The notes below the pieces were generated by a model. That model did no database searches. It saw nothing but the letters and a program-made list of their open reading frames with translations, and had not been told where the DNA came from. Below, in pieces: positions 32,945 to 40,320 of a DNA stretch of 42,638 bases. Numbering within the stretch: the stretch's first letter is position 1; each line of letters starts with the position of its first letter. Source of the stretch: Ruminiclostridium sp. (GTDB lineage Bacteria; Bacillota; Clostridia; Oscillospirales; Ruminococcaceae); assembly GCA_017941355.1 (NCBI GenBank), contig JAGAWN010000012.1:1-42638 (forward strand), in the 5' to 3' direction. A program made the translations under genes and the position numbers.

Positions 32945-33619
32945 TTACAGTCTTTTCAGATACTCTTCGAGTGTATTGTCGCTCTCGAACACAAGCTCAT
33001 CCGCGCTGCTTTCACCTGTGAGCAGCTTTTCCGCGTCTCTGGCAGCCGAACACATGTGACAGCCGTTCTTTTCACACTGCTGACAATCAGCGTCCGTTAC
33101 ATATCCGGTATCCGTAGTGCAGCATTTGAAGCGGTATTCGCTGGTTTCAGCCGGTTCTATCTTTCCTGAGCAGTAATCGGTCAATGCCTCATAGACGAGA
33201 TAGTCAGGACATTGATGCTCACACTCCTCACATTCAGGGAGCTGTGATACCGATAAGTCACAGTCGGCAGGCACAAAGCAGTCATTACGGTCATAGTCAT
33301 CTAAAAAATGCCCATACTCCGGAGAACTCGGATTCCCGCATATACGATCGTCTTTATTCTTGATCATAAAGAACCTGCAATCTATACACTGCGGAGGATC
33401 GTCCAGGTCATCCCATTCGTCCTGCCATTCGCGCTCACACGGATAGATCATACCGTCAAAACCTCTTTCGGATTCCCAGATGTCAAATGACTGCTCTGGA
33501 TCCCCCAGAAGCAGGCTTACATTCTCCTTGCTGTAATTTACAGCCGCTATAAAAGCGTCTTTGAGCGTAAACCCATGGTCAGCGAGCCATTTGAGCTTGA
33601 AAACCTCATACTCATTCAT
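32945..33619 (-). CDS. Unknown Cys-rich protein (224 aa)
   Basis: The start at MNEYEVFKLKW has AAGGAGG upstream. The protein holds about 17 Cys in pairs and clusters: CIDC, CGNP, CEECEHQC, KCC, DCQQCEKNGCHMC. Such spacing suggests several zinc or Fe-S sites. The last 25 residues are acidic and helical. It overlaps the upstream gene by 8 bases. No catalytic motif or family was recognised. Confidence 0.7.
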   Translation of the reverse strand: MNEYEVFKLKWLADHGFTLKDAFIAAVNYSKENVSLLLGDPEQSFDIWESERGFDGMIYPCEREWQDEWDDLDDPPQCIDCRFFMIKNKDDRICGNPSSPEYGHFLDDYDRNDCFVPADCDLSVSQLPECEECEHQCPDYLVYEALTDYCSGKIEPAETSEYRFKCCTTDTGYVTDADCQQCEKNGCHMCSAARDAEKLLTGESSADELVFESDNTLEEYLKRL

Positions 33620-34019
33620 CTTCCTCGTCCTCCTTGGCTTTTTTTGCATCGTATCTCATACTGCTTAGGGCGTTACTTAAAGCTTCGGTATTGCTGCATG
33701 TGTAGCATTCGTCATGGTCAAGATACCACTTGATCTCCCCGAACAGCGCCCGCTTCTTATCATCTTCCTCTGTTTCATACCAGTCGAGGTCGTCATTTTC
33801 CTCTTCAAGTACGTTCTCAAAGTCCTGATACAAGAAATCCTCGTCTTTGGCATAATAAAGGTCAGTTGCAATCTTCGGCAGTTCTCCGTCCGAAATACTA
33901 TTCCACAGCTGTAATGCAGCCTCAAGGAGGTTATTTACCGTTCCTTTACCGCATTTCTTAACAGTTTCTTCCATACATCTCGCACACTCATCAAGTGCTT
34001 TTACCATTTTCTTACTCAT
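33612..34019 (-). CDS. Unknown acidic protein (135 aa)
   Basis: It begins MSKKMVKALDECARCMEETV and ends in a Lys/Glu/Asp tail; the middle is very acidic (ENVLEEENDDLDWYETEEDD). Two CxxC-like pairs (CARC, CYTC) may bind metal. RBS AAGGAC. Member of operon D. No family recognised. Confidence 0.62.
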   Translation of the reverse strand: MSKKMVKALDECARCMEETVKKCGKGTVNNLLEAALQLWNSISDGELPKIATDLYYAKDEDFLYQDFENVLEEENDDLDWYETEEDDKKRALFGEIKWYLDHDECYTCSNTEALSNALSSMRYDAKKAKEDEEDE

Positions 34020-34031
34020 ACTTGTCCTTCG

Positions 34032-34223
34032 TCATATCGAATATCCCACATAGCTGTCGATACTTGCTTTAAGTACATACTGCTGAGATGAGCTCATCTC
34101 ATAATAGTTTGGATAGAGCTCCTCAGCGGCATCGAACCAACTGCTGATACCGTACTCATAGTCTTTGATTCTCTCAGCGACTATTTCCTTGCCGCTTGAA
34201 AACATCTTTTTTGAAAAAAACAT
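34032..34223 (-). CDS. Unknown small protein (63 aa)
   Basis: The start at MFFSKKMFSSGKE is chosen because GGAGG lies 7 bases upstream; an ATG two codons earlier lies too close to the RBS. The protein is helical (VAERIKDYEYGISSWFDAAE). Operon D. No family recognised. Confidence 0.62.
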   Translation of the reverse strand: MFFSKKMFSSGKEIVAERIKDYEYGISSWFDAAEELYPNYYEMSSSQQYVLKASIDSYVGYSI

Positions 34224-34235
34224 AGCCATTCCTCC

Positions 34236-34814
34236 TTATGCAGCGCAAACCAGCCATTCAGCCAGAAGCTCTTCCGCATTGCTTATACCGCTCTCTTCAA
34301 CGATCTTCTTTACAGTTGACATATCGGTATACTCGTGGTCTATAAAGCTCCACAGGGTCTCGCCGTTGTCTTCAGCATCGGTAAGCGCATAGATCGCACA
34401 GGCGTTTCTCATACGCCTGATCTCATCATCATCGCTGATCTTCTCACCCTCGATGTCGTACAGAGCATTCTCGTTTGAGATGTCGTCAAGACGCTCAATG
34501 ATGTCCATAAGCTCAAATGCGAGCTTTCCGTCCTCGCTTTTGCCATCGAGAGCATACAGAAAATCAATAAGTCTGCCGTAGCCCTTACAGCATACCGATT
34601 CCTCGTATCTGAAGCCGTCATTGTAGAACACCTCCAGAATCGTCGCAAGATCCGGCATATCTTTGCTCGCACGCGTCAAATGCCTTATCTCATACCCACC
34701 GGTAAAGTTGTCCGGCTTACGGTCAAGGCGGTCATACGCAGCTTTCAGCATATCAGCCGCGCTTGACTGGGTAATCTCACATACCTGCTCGATAAGTAAA
34801 TGTCCGTAGTTCAT
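34236..34814 (-). CDS. Unknown acidic protein, first gene of operon D (192 aa)
   Basis: The start at MNYGHLLIEQVCE has CAGGAGG upstream; the longer ORF runs back into promoter element D. The protein is acidic and mostly helical. It contains DNFTGGYEIRHLTRASKDMP and ends in VEESGISNAEELLAEWLVCA. No domain recognised. Confidence 0.65.
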   Translation of the reverse strand: MNYGHLLIEQVCEITQSSAADMLKAAYDRLDRKPDNFTGGYEIRHLTRASKDMPDLATILEVFYNDGFRYEESVCCKGYGRLIDFLYALDGKSEDGKLAFELMDIIERLDDISNENALYDIEGEKISDDDEIRRMRNACAIYALTDAEDNGETLWSFIDHEYTDMSTVKKIVEESGISNAEELLAEWLVCAA

Positions 34815-34852
34815 AGTCTTTTCCTCCTGATAAACAACATAATAGCATAAAT

Positions 34853-34911
34853 ACTCCATTCGTCAGAATATCTGCTGATTATATTATGATTACGACAAGC
34901 ATCGGATAAGA
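34853..34911 (-). promoter_or_regulatory. Shared backbone promoter element, copy D
   Basis: Minus strand: TCTTAT (34906-34911), 17 bases, CATAAT within CGTAATCATAATATA (34880-34894), 15 bases, then GACGAATGGAGT (34853-34864). It precedes the six-gene operon 32463-34814. Confidence 0.72.
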
Positions 34912-34938
34912 ATATAGCTGTAACATGAACATAATGAA

Positions 34939-34967
34939 AAAGTCCTCCTGCTTGGCAAGAGGACTTT
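34939..34967 (-). terminator. Terminator of the 117-aa protein gene
   Basis: Perfect 9-bp arms AAAGTCCTC/GAGGACTTT with a T-run on the minus strand side, 38 bases after the stop at 35005. Confidence 0.85.
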
Positions 34968-35004
34968 CTGCATTTCGCGGAACAATAATGGATAATGTAC
35001 AGTC

Positions 35005-35358
35005 TTAGTATTCAAGCGTGCGTGCAAAAGCATCTGAACGGATATTGAACAGCTCCCAGACTATATCGTCAAGCAGATTGTAGTCATTCGGCAGACTGTA
35101 TGCGTAGCAGTCTACACTGAGCTTGCTGTCAGTGAAGCTGATCTTCTCTCTTGCATCGTCCCGCTTTTCCAGTTCGCATATGGTAGTCGGTTCGTGCTCG
35201 ATTATATCCTGCAGCCTTACTCTCTTGCCGAGTGTCTTGAAAAAAGCTCGTGCATGCTTGCGCTGCTCGCGTCTTTCAGCGTCCCTTGCGTTTTCCTTAG
35301 CGATTACAGCCAATGTCCTGATGGTTTCCTTAACAATGTTCTTTTCGTGAGTACTCAT
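35005..35358 (-). CDS. Unknown basic-acidic protein (117 aa)
   Basis: The start at MSTHEKNIVKETIR has AAGGAG upstream. An N-terminal basic helix (RDAERREQRKHARAFFKTLG) is followed by a short strand region and an acidic C-terminus (LLDDIVWELFNIRSDAFART). It is a single-gene unit between element E and a terminator. No family recognised; a nucleic-acid-binding role is only suggested by the basic helix. Confidence 0.65.
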   Translation of the reverse strand: MSTHEKNIVKETIRTLAVIAKENARDAERREQRKHARAFFKTLGKRVRLQDIIEHEPTTICELEKRDDAREKISFTDSKLSVDCYAYSLPNDYNLLDDIVWELFNIRSDAFARTLEY

Positions 35359-35464
35359 TTTGTTCTTCTCCTTTTCAAATATGTGGGATTTTACTGCTCG
35401 CGGCAGCGCTTTCACGGACATAGAAAAAGACGAACTATGAGTCCACTAAGCGAAATGCTTAAAA

Positions 35465-35523
35465 ACTCCGTTCGTCTTGTATGTATCCATACATATTATG
35501 ATTACGTGATGAGTACGATTAGA
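35465..35523 (-). promoter_or_regulatory. Shared backbone promoter element, copy E
   Basis: Minus strand: TCTAAT (35518-35523), 17 bases, CATAAT within CGTAATCATAATATG (35492-35506), 15 bases, then GACGAACGGAGT (35465-35476). The TCTAAT hexamer begins immediately after the terminator of the methylase-like gene. About 100 bases of leader follow before the 117-aa gene. Confidence 0.72.
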
Positions 35524-35552
35524 AAAAGCAGGCTCCGAGGAACCTGCTTTTT
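35523..35552 (-). terminator. Terminator of the methylase-like gene
   Basis: Ten-bp arms AAAAAGCAGG/CCTGCTTTTT lie 31 bases after the stop at 35584. The T-run on the minus strand leads straight into promoter element E. Confidence 0.85.
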
Positions 35553-35583
35553 GAATACTATATGATTTTTCTGATAAAAATTG

Positions 35584-36357
35584 TCACGCAATGTCGTCTT
35601 GATTCTGATTTTCGGTATTTTCCTCCGAATTATCTCCTATAACAGCTCCTAAAAGCCTGTAATACATAGGTGTATACCATATATCCTCTTCGTTCTTGAC
35701 TTCCGGGAGCAGAATGTTTGATCCGAATGATTCAACCAGTGAATTACCGACAAACACATACCCGGGACAGCCAAGTAAAGACAACTGTATGTAGCACATC
35801 TTCGCTGCGAGTGGGTCAATGTCTATCCCGACAAAGATCCCGCGCTCCTGATAGTTGATCTTCTGATCGAACCGTGCTGTATACGCATATGCGATAAGCA
35901 AGCATCCTGCACCGCAGGTAGGGTCGTTAACATTGAAGAAACCCTGCCGCTCGATTTCATTCGATAAGTTGCCGCTGATCATCTTTGCCATGCACAGCGA
36001 TATATTCCACGGTGTAAAGAACTGCCCCTTTTGATTCTGTCCAAGGTTCAGATTCATATACAACTCTCCGAGATAATCCTGACCGGGCTCTTTCTCAAAC
36101 GCTTCGACTGTGTCAGCCAAAAGCCTGCACATCACATTAAGTTCCTCGGGGTTGTACCTTTTGGACACAGACAGATATTCTTTCTCTCTGGCCTTTCTGA
36201 CGTCATCACGAGGTTCAATCGTGTTAGAGATTGAACACGCTGATAAGGTGACGAAATCCTGCCATACCTGCCATGTGCTGCGAGTAACACATAGCTTATC
36301 AAAATCCTTCAGAAACTCTTTCTCGTTTTCCTTATATACTCGTACCTTTCTTCCCAT
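35584..36357 (-). CDS. N6-adenine methylase-like protein lacking motif IV
   Basis: This 257-aa protein has GQFFTPWNISLCMAKM (about 111-126) and the SAM-binding DPTCGAGCLLIAYA (145-158), followed by FVGIDIDPLAAKMCYIQL. This is the layout of HsdM-type N6 methylases. The catalytic NPPY/DPPY motif, expected after GNSLVESFG, is absent; the sequence runs into an acidic tail. It should bind SAM but may not methylate DNA alone. No restriction or specificity subunit is near. It is a single-gene unit with RBS GGAGG. Confidence 0.82.
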   Translation of the reverse strand: MGRKVRVYKENEKEFLKDFDKLCVTRSTWQVWQDFVTLSACSISNTIEPRDDVRKAREKEYLSVSKRYNPEELNVMCRLLADTVEAFEKEPGQDYLGELYMNLNLGQNQKGQFFTPWNISLCMAKMISGNLSNEIERQGFFNVNDPTCGAGCLLIAYAYTARFDQKINYQERGIFVGIDIDPLAAKMCYIQLSLLGCPGYVFVGNSLVESFGSNILLPEVKNEEDIWYTPMYYRLLGAVIGDNSEENTENQNQDDIA

Positions 36358-36389
36358 ACTTACAACGCCTCCATATAGTATTTATGATA

Positions 36390-36445
36390 ACTCCGTTCGT
36401 CATTACCATATATACTATTATGATTACGCTAAGGTCGGGATATCA
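36390..36445 (-). promoter_or_regulatory. Shared backbone promoter element, copy F
   Basis: Minus strand: TGATAT (36440-36445), 17 bases, CATAAT within CGTAATCATAATAGT (36414-36428), 12 bases, then GACGAACGGAGT (36390-36401). It precedes the methylase-like gene. Confidence 0.68.
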
Positions 36446-36463
36446 GGACGCTGTATTGGACAG

Positions 36464-36799
36464 TTATTTTAAAGCTTCATAAAGACCGTCAATACGAAGT
36501 TCGACAAGGAAATGCTCGTCAATAGGCTTTATATTAACACCTGTGACCATGTCAAAATAATCCCGCAGAGCAAACATATCAAAGCTGTCGGATCTGAAAG
36601 TAAGCTTGGCATCTGTATCGCTCGGAGTAAGGGAGAAACCGTCAAAAGAAGATGATTGCTTATCCGAGGCTATCTTTATGATCTCAAGTACTCTTGTCAT
36701 AATTTCCGGAATAACCATATAGGTACACATCGGCTCCGGTACTCTTGCGCATTCATCTGTAAAATCCGATGTTGTCATCGACAATACCTCTTTATTCAT
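36464..36799 (-). CDS. Unknown protein (111 aa)
   Basis: The start at MNKEVLSMTTSDF has AAGGAG upstream and overlaps the end of the upstream gene by 8 bases. A Pro/Cys-containing N-terminus is followed by KLTFRSDSFDMFALRDYFDM and VNIKPIDEHFLVELR. It may be distantly related to its neighbour (36792-37181), but this is weak. No family recognised. Confidence 0.62.
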   Translation of the reverse strand: MNKEVLSMTTSDFTDECARVPEPMCTYMVIPEIMTRVLEIIKIASDKQSSSFDGFSLTPSDTDAKLTFRSDSFDMFALRDYFDMVTGVNIKPIDEHFLVELRIDGLYEALK

Positions 36800-37181
36800 T
36801 ATCATCAGCTCCTTCCTGAACAGTAAAGCTGTATGATATAGAGAAGCTCCGCTCATTATTGCCGCTGTTTGTAATACTGAAGCTGTCAGAGCCTGTCTTG
36901 ATAATGTCATATATACGCTGAAGCTCAAACGGATTTAAAGAAAGTTCGCTGGTAAATTTTGCATCAACCATTACCAAAGTCCCGAATTTCTCCAAAGTGA
37001 TATTGTCCGAGCACAGCTTTCTCATAAACTCAAAATGCTCTTTGTGTATCTCACTTAAAACGCACTCTGCCACTGCATTATCGCTTTTGCCGTCTTTTCC
37101 GACGGCATCCCGAAGCATATCACAGACTGCCGTTATTGCGCCGTCATTTCCGATATACGAACATCTTCCCACATTATGCAC
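36792..37181 (-). CDS. Unknown protein (129 aa)
   Basis: No ATG begins this frame. A GTG at 37181 (reading MHNVGRCSYIGNDGA) has AGGA 6 bases upstream and is the best choice; a TTG at 37187 is possible. The protein has a helical N-terminal half and a beta-rich C-terminal half (TLVMVDAKFTSELSLNPFEL). It is the first gene after element G. No family recognised. Confidence 0.6.
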   Translation of the reverse strand: MHNVGRCSYIGNDGAITAVCDMLRDAVGKDGKSDNAVAECVLSEIHKEHFEFMRKLCSDNITLEKFGTLVMVDAKFTSELSLNPFELQRIYDIIKTGSDSFSITNSGNNERSFSISYSFTVQEGADDNE

Positions 37182-37258
37182 ATCCAATCCTATTTTTTCC
37201 CATACATATCAAAGCTCTAATATTATACCATACATAGCCACTCAATGTCAATCAAAAC

Positions 37259-37299
37259 ACTCGACTTTAGAATATTTCGCTATACATATTATGATAGAA
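37259..37299 (-). promoter_or_regulatory. Degenerate shared promoter element, copy G
   Basis: The core CATATTATGATAGAA (37285-37299) keeps CATAAT on the minus strand. A poor version of the downstream box (ACTCGACTTTAG as read on plus) lies 14 bases away, the same spacing as the other copies. It heads the 36464-37181 unit. The upstream hexamer is not recognisable. Confidence 0.45.
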
Positions 37300-37338
37300 T
37301 TTTACATATTTCGACAGAAAAAACTCTTTCCACACAAC

Positions 37339-37372
37339 AAAAACAGGATCCTTCAAAAAGAACCCTGTTTTT
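37339..37372 (-). terminator. Terminator of the 37404-39484 operon
   Basis: Nine-bp arms AAAAACAGG/CCTGTTTTT with an inner partial stem, 32 bases after the stop at 37404 and 40 bases before element G. Confidence 0.8.
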
Positions 37373-37403
37373 CGTCTGTGAGCAAGCGTCTGATATCGAA
37401 TAA

Positions 37404-38063
37404 TTACCGCTTATCCGTATAGACACACCTTAATCCGTTATGTTCATATGTAAGTCCATGCTTTCGTATGTACCTTACGCATTGGCTGCACATCTCGATA
37501 ACCCTGCGCTCGTTTTCGTGTTTGAACACCATTGTTCTGAAATGCGTACCCGGTTCAAGCAGCCTTCCGCAGCTCGTACATACCGAGGGCAGCTTATACA
37601 GTACAATGTTTTCGGTAACAATATCATCATCGGTAAGCCCGGTATCGTCCGAAGCCTGTATGATTTCACATAAGTCACGCCCCATAGCGAGCCGTGCGCG
37701 GCGTTTTGAGTCGAAAGCAACGAGTATATCGCCGTTTTTGGAAACACCTCGGACGGTTCCCTTGATCCCGAGCGGCAGCTCCTGCTTTCCTCCATATTTG
37801 ATGAGCCTAACACGGCTTCCTTTTGGGAACGACGTCTGAATTTCGCTTAAACGGTCATCAGATGCGGCTGCCGGTTTATGTCCACTTGCCATTCTGCACC
37901 ATTCCAGAAACGATATCTTCTCATTAAAGACCTTTCCGGTATTCTCCCGGTAAGTTTTGGCACATTCCCGGACAAAGGCTATTCCGAACTTATCTATACA
38001 TATATCCCATTCCTTTCCGATGCTCAGTTCAATGCCGTTTCTGATCGAGACAGTATCGCTCAT
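37404..38063 (-). CDS. DUF4314-like domain plus zinc-finger-like tail (219 aa)
   Basis: The middle contains PKGSRVRLIKYGGKQELPLG and IKGTVRGVSKNGDILVAFDS, a DUF4314-like module as in 17080-17319. The C-terminal part has CTSCGRLLEPG and EMCSQCVRYI, two CxxC pairs that form a likely zinc site. The start overlaps the stop of the upstream gene by 4 bases. It is the last gene of operon H. Function unknown. Confidence 0.7.
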   Translation of the reverse strand: MSDTVSIRNGIELSIGKEWDICIDKFGIAFVRECAKTYRENTGKVFNEKISFLEWCRMASGHKPAAASDDRLSEIQTSFPKGSRVRLIKYGGKQELPLGIKGTVRGVSKNGDILVAFDSKRRARLAMGRDLCEIIQASDDTGLTDDDIVTENIVLYKLPSVCTSCGRLLEPGTHFRTMVFKHENERRVIEMCSQCVRYIRKHGLTYEHNGLRCVYTDKR

Positions 38064-38377
38064 ACTATCGCACCCTCTTCCACATAGACATCCTCAAGGT
38101 CATCGGCGACTTCGTGCTTGACACGATCCGCGACCTCCGCTCTTTTGGCATTGTTGAAACGGTCCAGTGAGCCTACTAAATACCCGGTGATGCGTCTGAT
38201 CCGTTCAAACCGCATCTCGTTATAGGTGTAGTTCAGAGTTACATAGTCGCCATCTACCTCTATGAGAAGCGATGTAAGCACGGCATCAGGGCGCTGTTCT
38301 CGTCCTCGTGCAATATATGCCTCGATCTCATCATTGGGCAAAGAGCCGCCCGTAACTTTTACACTTGTACTTAACAT
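38060..38377 (-). CDS. NrdD C-terminal-like small protein (105 aa)
   Basis: The C-terminal part reads FERIRRITGYLVGSLDRFNN, then AKRAEVADRVKHEV. This resembles the C-terminal segment of anaerobic ribonucleotide reductase (ITGYL...NxxKxxExxDRVKH), though the reductase's glycyl-radical loop and zinc Cys are absent. Similar short proteins occur in Firmicute mobile elements and are often annotated as reductases by this tail. It cannot be a reductase. RBS AAAGGGAG, overlapping the next gene. Confidence 0.65.
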   Translation of the reverse strand: MLSTSVKVTGGSLPNDEIEAYIARGREQRPDAVLTSLLIEVDGDYVTLNYTYNEMRFERIRRITGYLVGSLDRFNNAKRAEVADRVKHEVADDLEDVYVEEGAIV

Positions 38378-39273
38378 TATAACACTCCCTTTTCTTTTTC
38401 GTAGAGGACGGTGCGTCCGTATGTTATCTTGCTGATATTCTCAAGCCTGATCTCGCCATATCCGCCGATCTTGCTTCTGTCAGCTTTCGGAATGGAGTAG
38501 ATATTAAGAGTACGCCCCGGCTCTGTTATCATATAGCCCAGCTCAGAAAGAGTAATGCTTATTACAACAGGAGGAAAAGCACTATTGAGGACAGTTGCCT
38601 TATATGTAGCTCCGTCTTTCTCCACCAGCCTGTCATAAAGTGCTTTTCTGAGAATCATGTCACTGTCTCTGCGCATTTTTTGGACTTCATCATCAAGCAT
38701 CTTACGAACCCTGAGCCTATAATTTATATTTACGGCATTTGATAATATCACGTCCTTGATATATTGAGTCATATACTCTTCTCCATATACAAGATACTTC
38801 AAAAATGGCTCGGTATACTCACTGTTAAATTTCCCGTATTCTCCCGGAACAGAATTGAAGAAAAACATCGTTCTCGCATCTCTTTTAAGCTGGCGATCCG
38901 CATAGTGATCAAGGTCTAGCTGTTCCTTAACAGGATCATATTCCCCGGCAGCATTGGTAATAGGCACAGGATTATCCACTGAGAATACCGCCTTTTTTTC
39001 CTCATACATTTTGTCATACACAACTCTGAAGCTTGCTACTTCTTCCCATAAATCCTTCTCGACATCTTTGAACCTGTAATCGGTCGAATAGAACACACCT
39101 CCAACGATCAGCCCGATCAAACCGGCTTTACGAAGATAGTCCTCGTAAATATTGATCGTCTCGTATGTAGGCATATATACATACTTTATGCCGTCACGCT
39201 CCACATACATAAATGTGTCATTTGTCTGAGATCCATTGTCCACATACCTTCTCAATTTCTCTATATCGGTCAT
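38377..39273 (-). CDS. Unknown protein (298 aa)
   Basis: It begins MTDIEKLRRYVDNGSQTND and contains PTYETINIYEDYLRKAGLIG, a possible membrane-near helix (LIGLIVGGVFY), and a C-terminal beta-rich part with GEIRLENISKITYGRTVLYE. The middle is acidic and helical. RBS AGGAGG. Second gene of operon H. No family recognised. Confidence 0.65.
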   Translation of the reverse strand: MTDIEKLRRYVDNGSQTNDTFMYVERDGIKYVYMPTYETINIYEDYLRKAGLIGLIVGGVFYSTDYRFKDVEKDLWEEVASFRVVYDKMYEEKKAVFSVDNPVPITNAAGEYDPVKEQLDLDHYADRQLKRDARTMFFFNSVPGEYGKFNSEYTEPFLKYLVYGEEYMTQYIKDVILSNAVNINYRLRVRKMLDDEVQKMRRDSDMILRKALYDRLVEKDGATYKATVLNSAFPPVVISITLSELGYMITEPGRTLNIYSIPKADRSKIGGYGEIRLENISKITYGRTVLYEKEKGVL

Positions 39274-39283
39274 CGCTATCCTC

Positions 39284-39484
39284 CTAACCGGCTAAGCGCA
39301 TATCGCTGTTTCTGCCGTTTTCATAAGTCTTTCCTATAGTTTCTTCATTTTGGGCAAGGAGCTGTTCTATAGCTTCAGCTGCTTCCCGAAGCACAAGAGC
39401 GTGCGCTTGAGGAATGCTGGTGCGATATGACAGGCTCAACGCCTTATCCTTGATCACATTCAGGTATTCTGTACTGTACATCAT
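39284..39484 (-). CDS. Unknown small helical protein (66 aa)
   Basis: It begins MMYSTEYLNVIKDKALSLSY with a predicted helical body (VLREAAEAIEQLLAQNEETI). GGAGG lies upstream. It is the first gene of operon H after promoter element H. The same 12-mer, TTTTACTGCTCG, occurs about 30 bases before this start and before the 35005-35358 start. Confidence 0.62.
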   Translation of the reverse strand: MMYSTEYLNVIKDKALSLSYRTSIPQAHALVLREAAEAIEQLLAQNEETIGKTYENGRNSDMRLAG

Positions 39485-39546
39485 TCAGACCTCCGTTTGT
39501 TCAGTTGTTTCCAATGTTTTACTGCTCGTTTCTCACAGAATGAAAG

Positions 39547-39604
39547 CCTCCCTTCTTCATTTGCGTTACACCTATATTATGATGACGCGGAGGATAGGAT
39601 ATCA
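39547..39604 (-). promoter_or_regulatory. Shared backbone promoter element, copy H
   Basis: Minus strand: TGATAT (39599-39604), 17 bases, CATAAT within CGTCATCATAATATA (39573-39587), 14 bases, then GAAGAAGGGAGG (39547-39558). It overlaps the 3' end of the upstream gene, with no terminator between. Confidence 0.6.
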
Positions 39605-39984
39605 CCGGAGCTATTAACGGCAAAAACCGAGAAGTATCTGTACGCAGCTTCTCCAAGCGCTTTATACTCGTCTTCCGTTAAGATCTGTCTGTTGACATCA
39701 GAGATCCATTCAATACCGGATTTCGTTATTTCGATACGGTCAGTGCCGCTCAATACATATCTGAATTCAAGATACGACTTGTCTACCACTCCGGAATCAG
39801 TGCTGATCACCGAGAGCTTTAGCTTATCGTATGAATCGGTATAGTAGTCAGACTCGGCAAACTCTATTTTGCCGATGCATCTGTCCATCCTGAAGACAAC
39901 AGAACTGCCCTGAAAAGCAGCTTCTTCTCTTGCGAAAGGTATGTGCCTGCATATCTTTCTCATTTCAGAATTTATTTCATGCAT
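39577..39984 (-). CDS. Unknown protein (135 aa)
   Basis: It begins MHEINSEMRKICRHIPFARE and has a beta-rich middle (KLKLSVISTDSGVVDKSYLE). No family recognised. RBS GGACGG is weak. It is a single-gene unit headed by element I, and its last 28 bases contain part of element H. Confidence 0.62.
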   Translation of the reverse strand: MHEINSEMRKICRHIPFAREEAAFQGSSVVFRMDRCIGKIEFAESDYYTDSYDKLKLSVISTDSGVVDKSYLEFRYVLSGTDRIEITKSGIEWISDVNRQILTEDEYKALGEAAYRYFSVFAVNSSGDILSSASS

Positions 39985-40006
39985 ACGAAATCACCGTCCT
40001 TCACTA

Positions 40007-40044
40007 TATATTATGATTACGCAAGACGCCGAACGAGATCGTTC
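40007..40044 (-). promoter_or_regulatory. Shared backbone promoter element, copy I (core only)
   Basis: The core CGTAATCATAATATA (40007-40021) is intact, but no GACGAACGGAGT box is seen at the normal distance. On its upstream side lies a palindrome GAACGA-GA-TCGTTC (40031-40044). It heads the 39577-39984 gene. Confidence 0.55.
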
Positions 40045-40060
40045 TTTAAACACGTAAAAA

Positions 40061-40092
40061 ACTGCCGTAAGACTTAATCGTCTTACGGCAGT
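40061..40092 (-). terminator. Terminator of the nuclease gene region
   Basis: A perfect 13-bp stem, ACTGCCGTAAGAC/GTCTTACGGCAGT, with a 6-base loop and a T-run on the minus strand side. It lies 34 bases after the stop of the tail remnant at 40126. Confidence 0.9.
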
Positions 40093-40125
40093 CTGTTGAA
40101 TATAAGCTAAATTAGAGGCAAATAA

Positions 40126-40320
40126 CTACTCTGAACATATTTCCTTGATCTTTTCTATTGGCAGGTCGAAGAATTCAGCTGCTTTCTCAGGAGTCATAAT
40201 CCCGTCCTTAACAAGTTTTCTGATTGTCTTGGATTTGCTTAACTCTTCACCTTTTTTATACCTCTTTCTTCCCCCATAGAAATTCCCCTGTTTTCCACAT
40301 AACTACTCAGATTACACATA
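40126..40320 (-). pseudogene. Tandem duplicate of the nuclease C-terminal tail, frameshifted
   Basis: Directly after the nuclease stop, the minus strand reads MCNLSSYVENRGISMGEERG and then, after a frame change, TIRKLVKDGIMTPEKAAEFF and LPIEKIKEICSE. The intact gene ends with MCNLSSYVE...TIRKLVSEGIMTMEQAAEFY...LEKVKEICSQ. The copy is therefore a duplicated tail with a stop in the first frame. It cannot make a full protein; a short tail peptide is conceivable but has no evident RBS. Confidence 0.78.

Noticed and set aside
15803-34864. The GGAGT of the downstream box as a ribosome binding site for a short leader peptide.
   Set aside because: Copies A and D are followed by a short frame, but others (E, F) have no usable start codon at the right distance.
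38060-38377. Anaerobic ribonucleotide reductase activity.
   Set aside because: Only a short tail-like segment is present; the glycyl radical loop and zinc-binding Cys are absent.
15803-40044. Reading the shared element in the forward direction as a plus-strand promoter for small RNAs (TTCGTC, 14-18 bp, TATTAT, then a hairpin).
   Set aside because: The spacing varies from 14 to 18, the hairpins have T-runs on the minus strand and follow minus-strand genes, and the fixed 17-bp spacing appears only when read on the minus strand. It remains possible at a low level.
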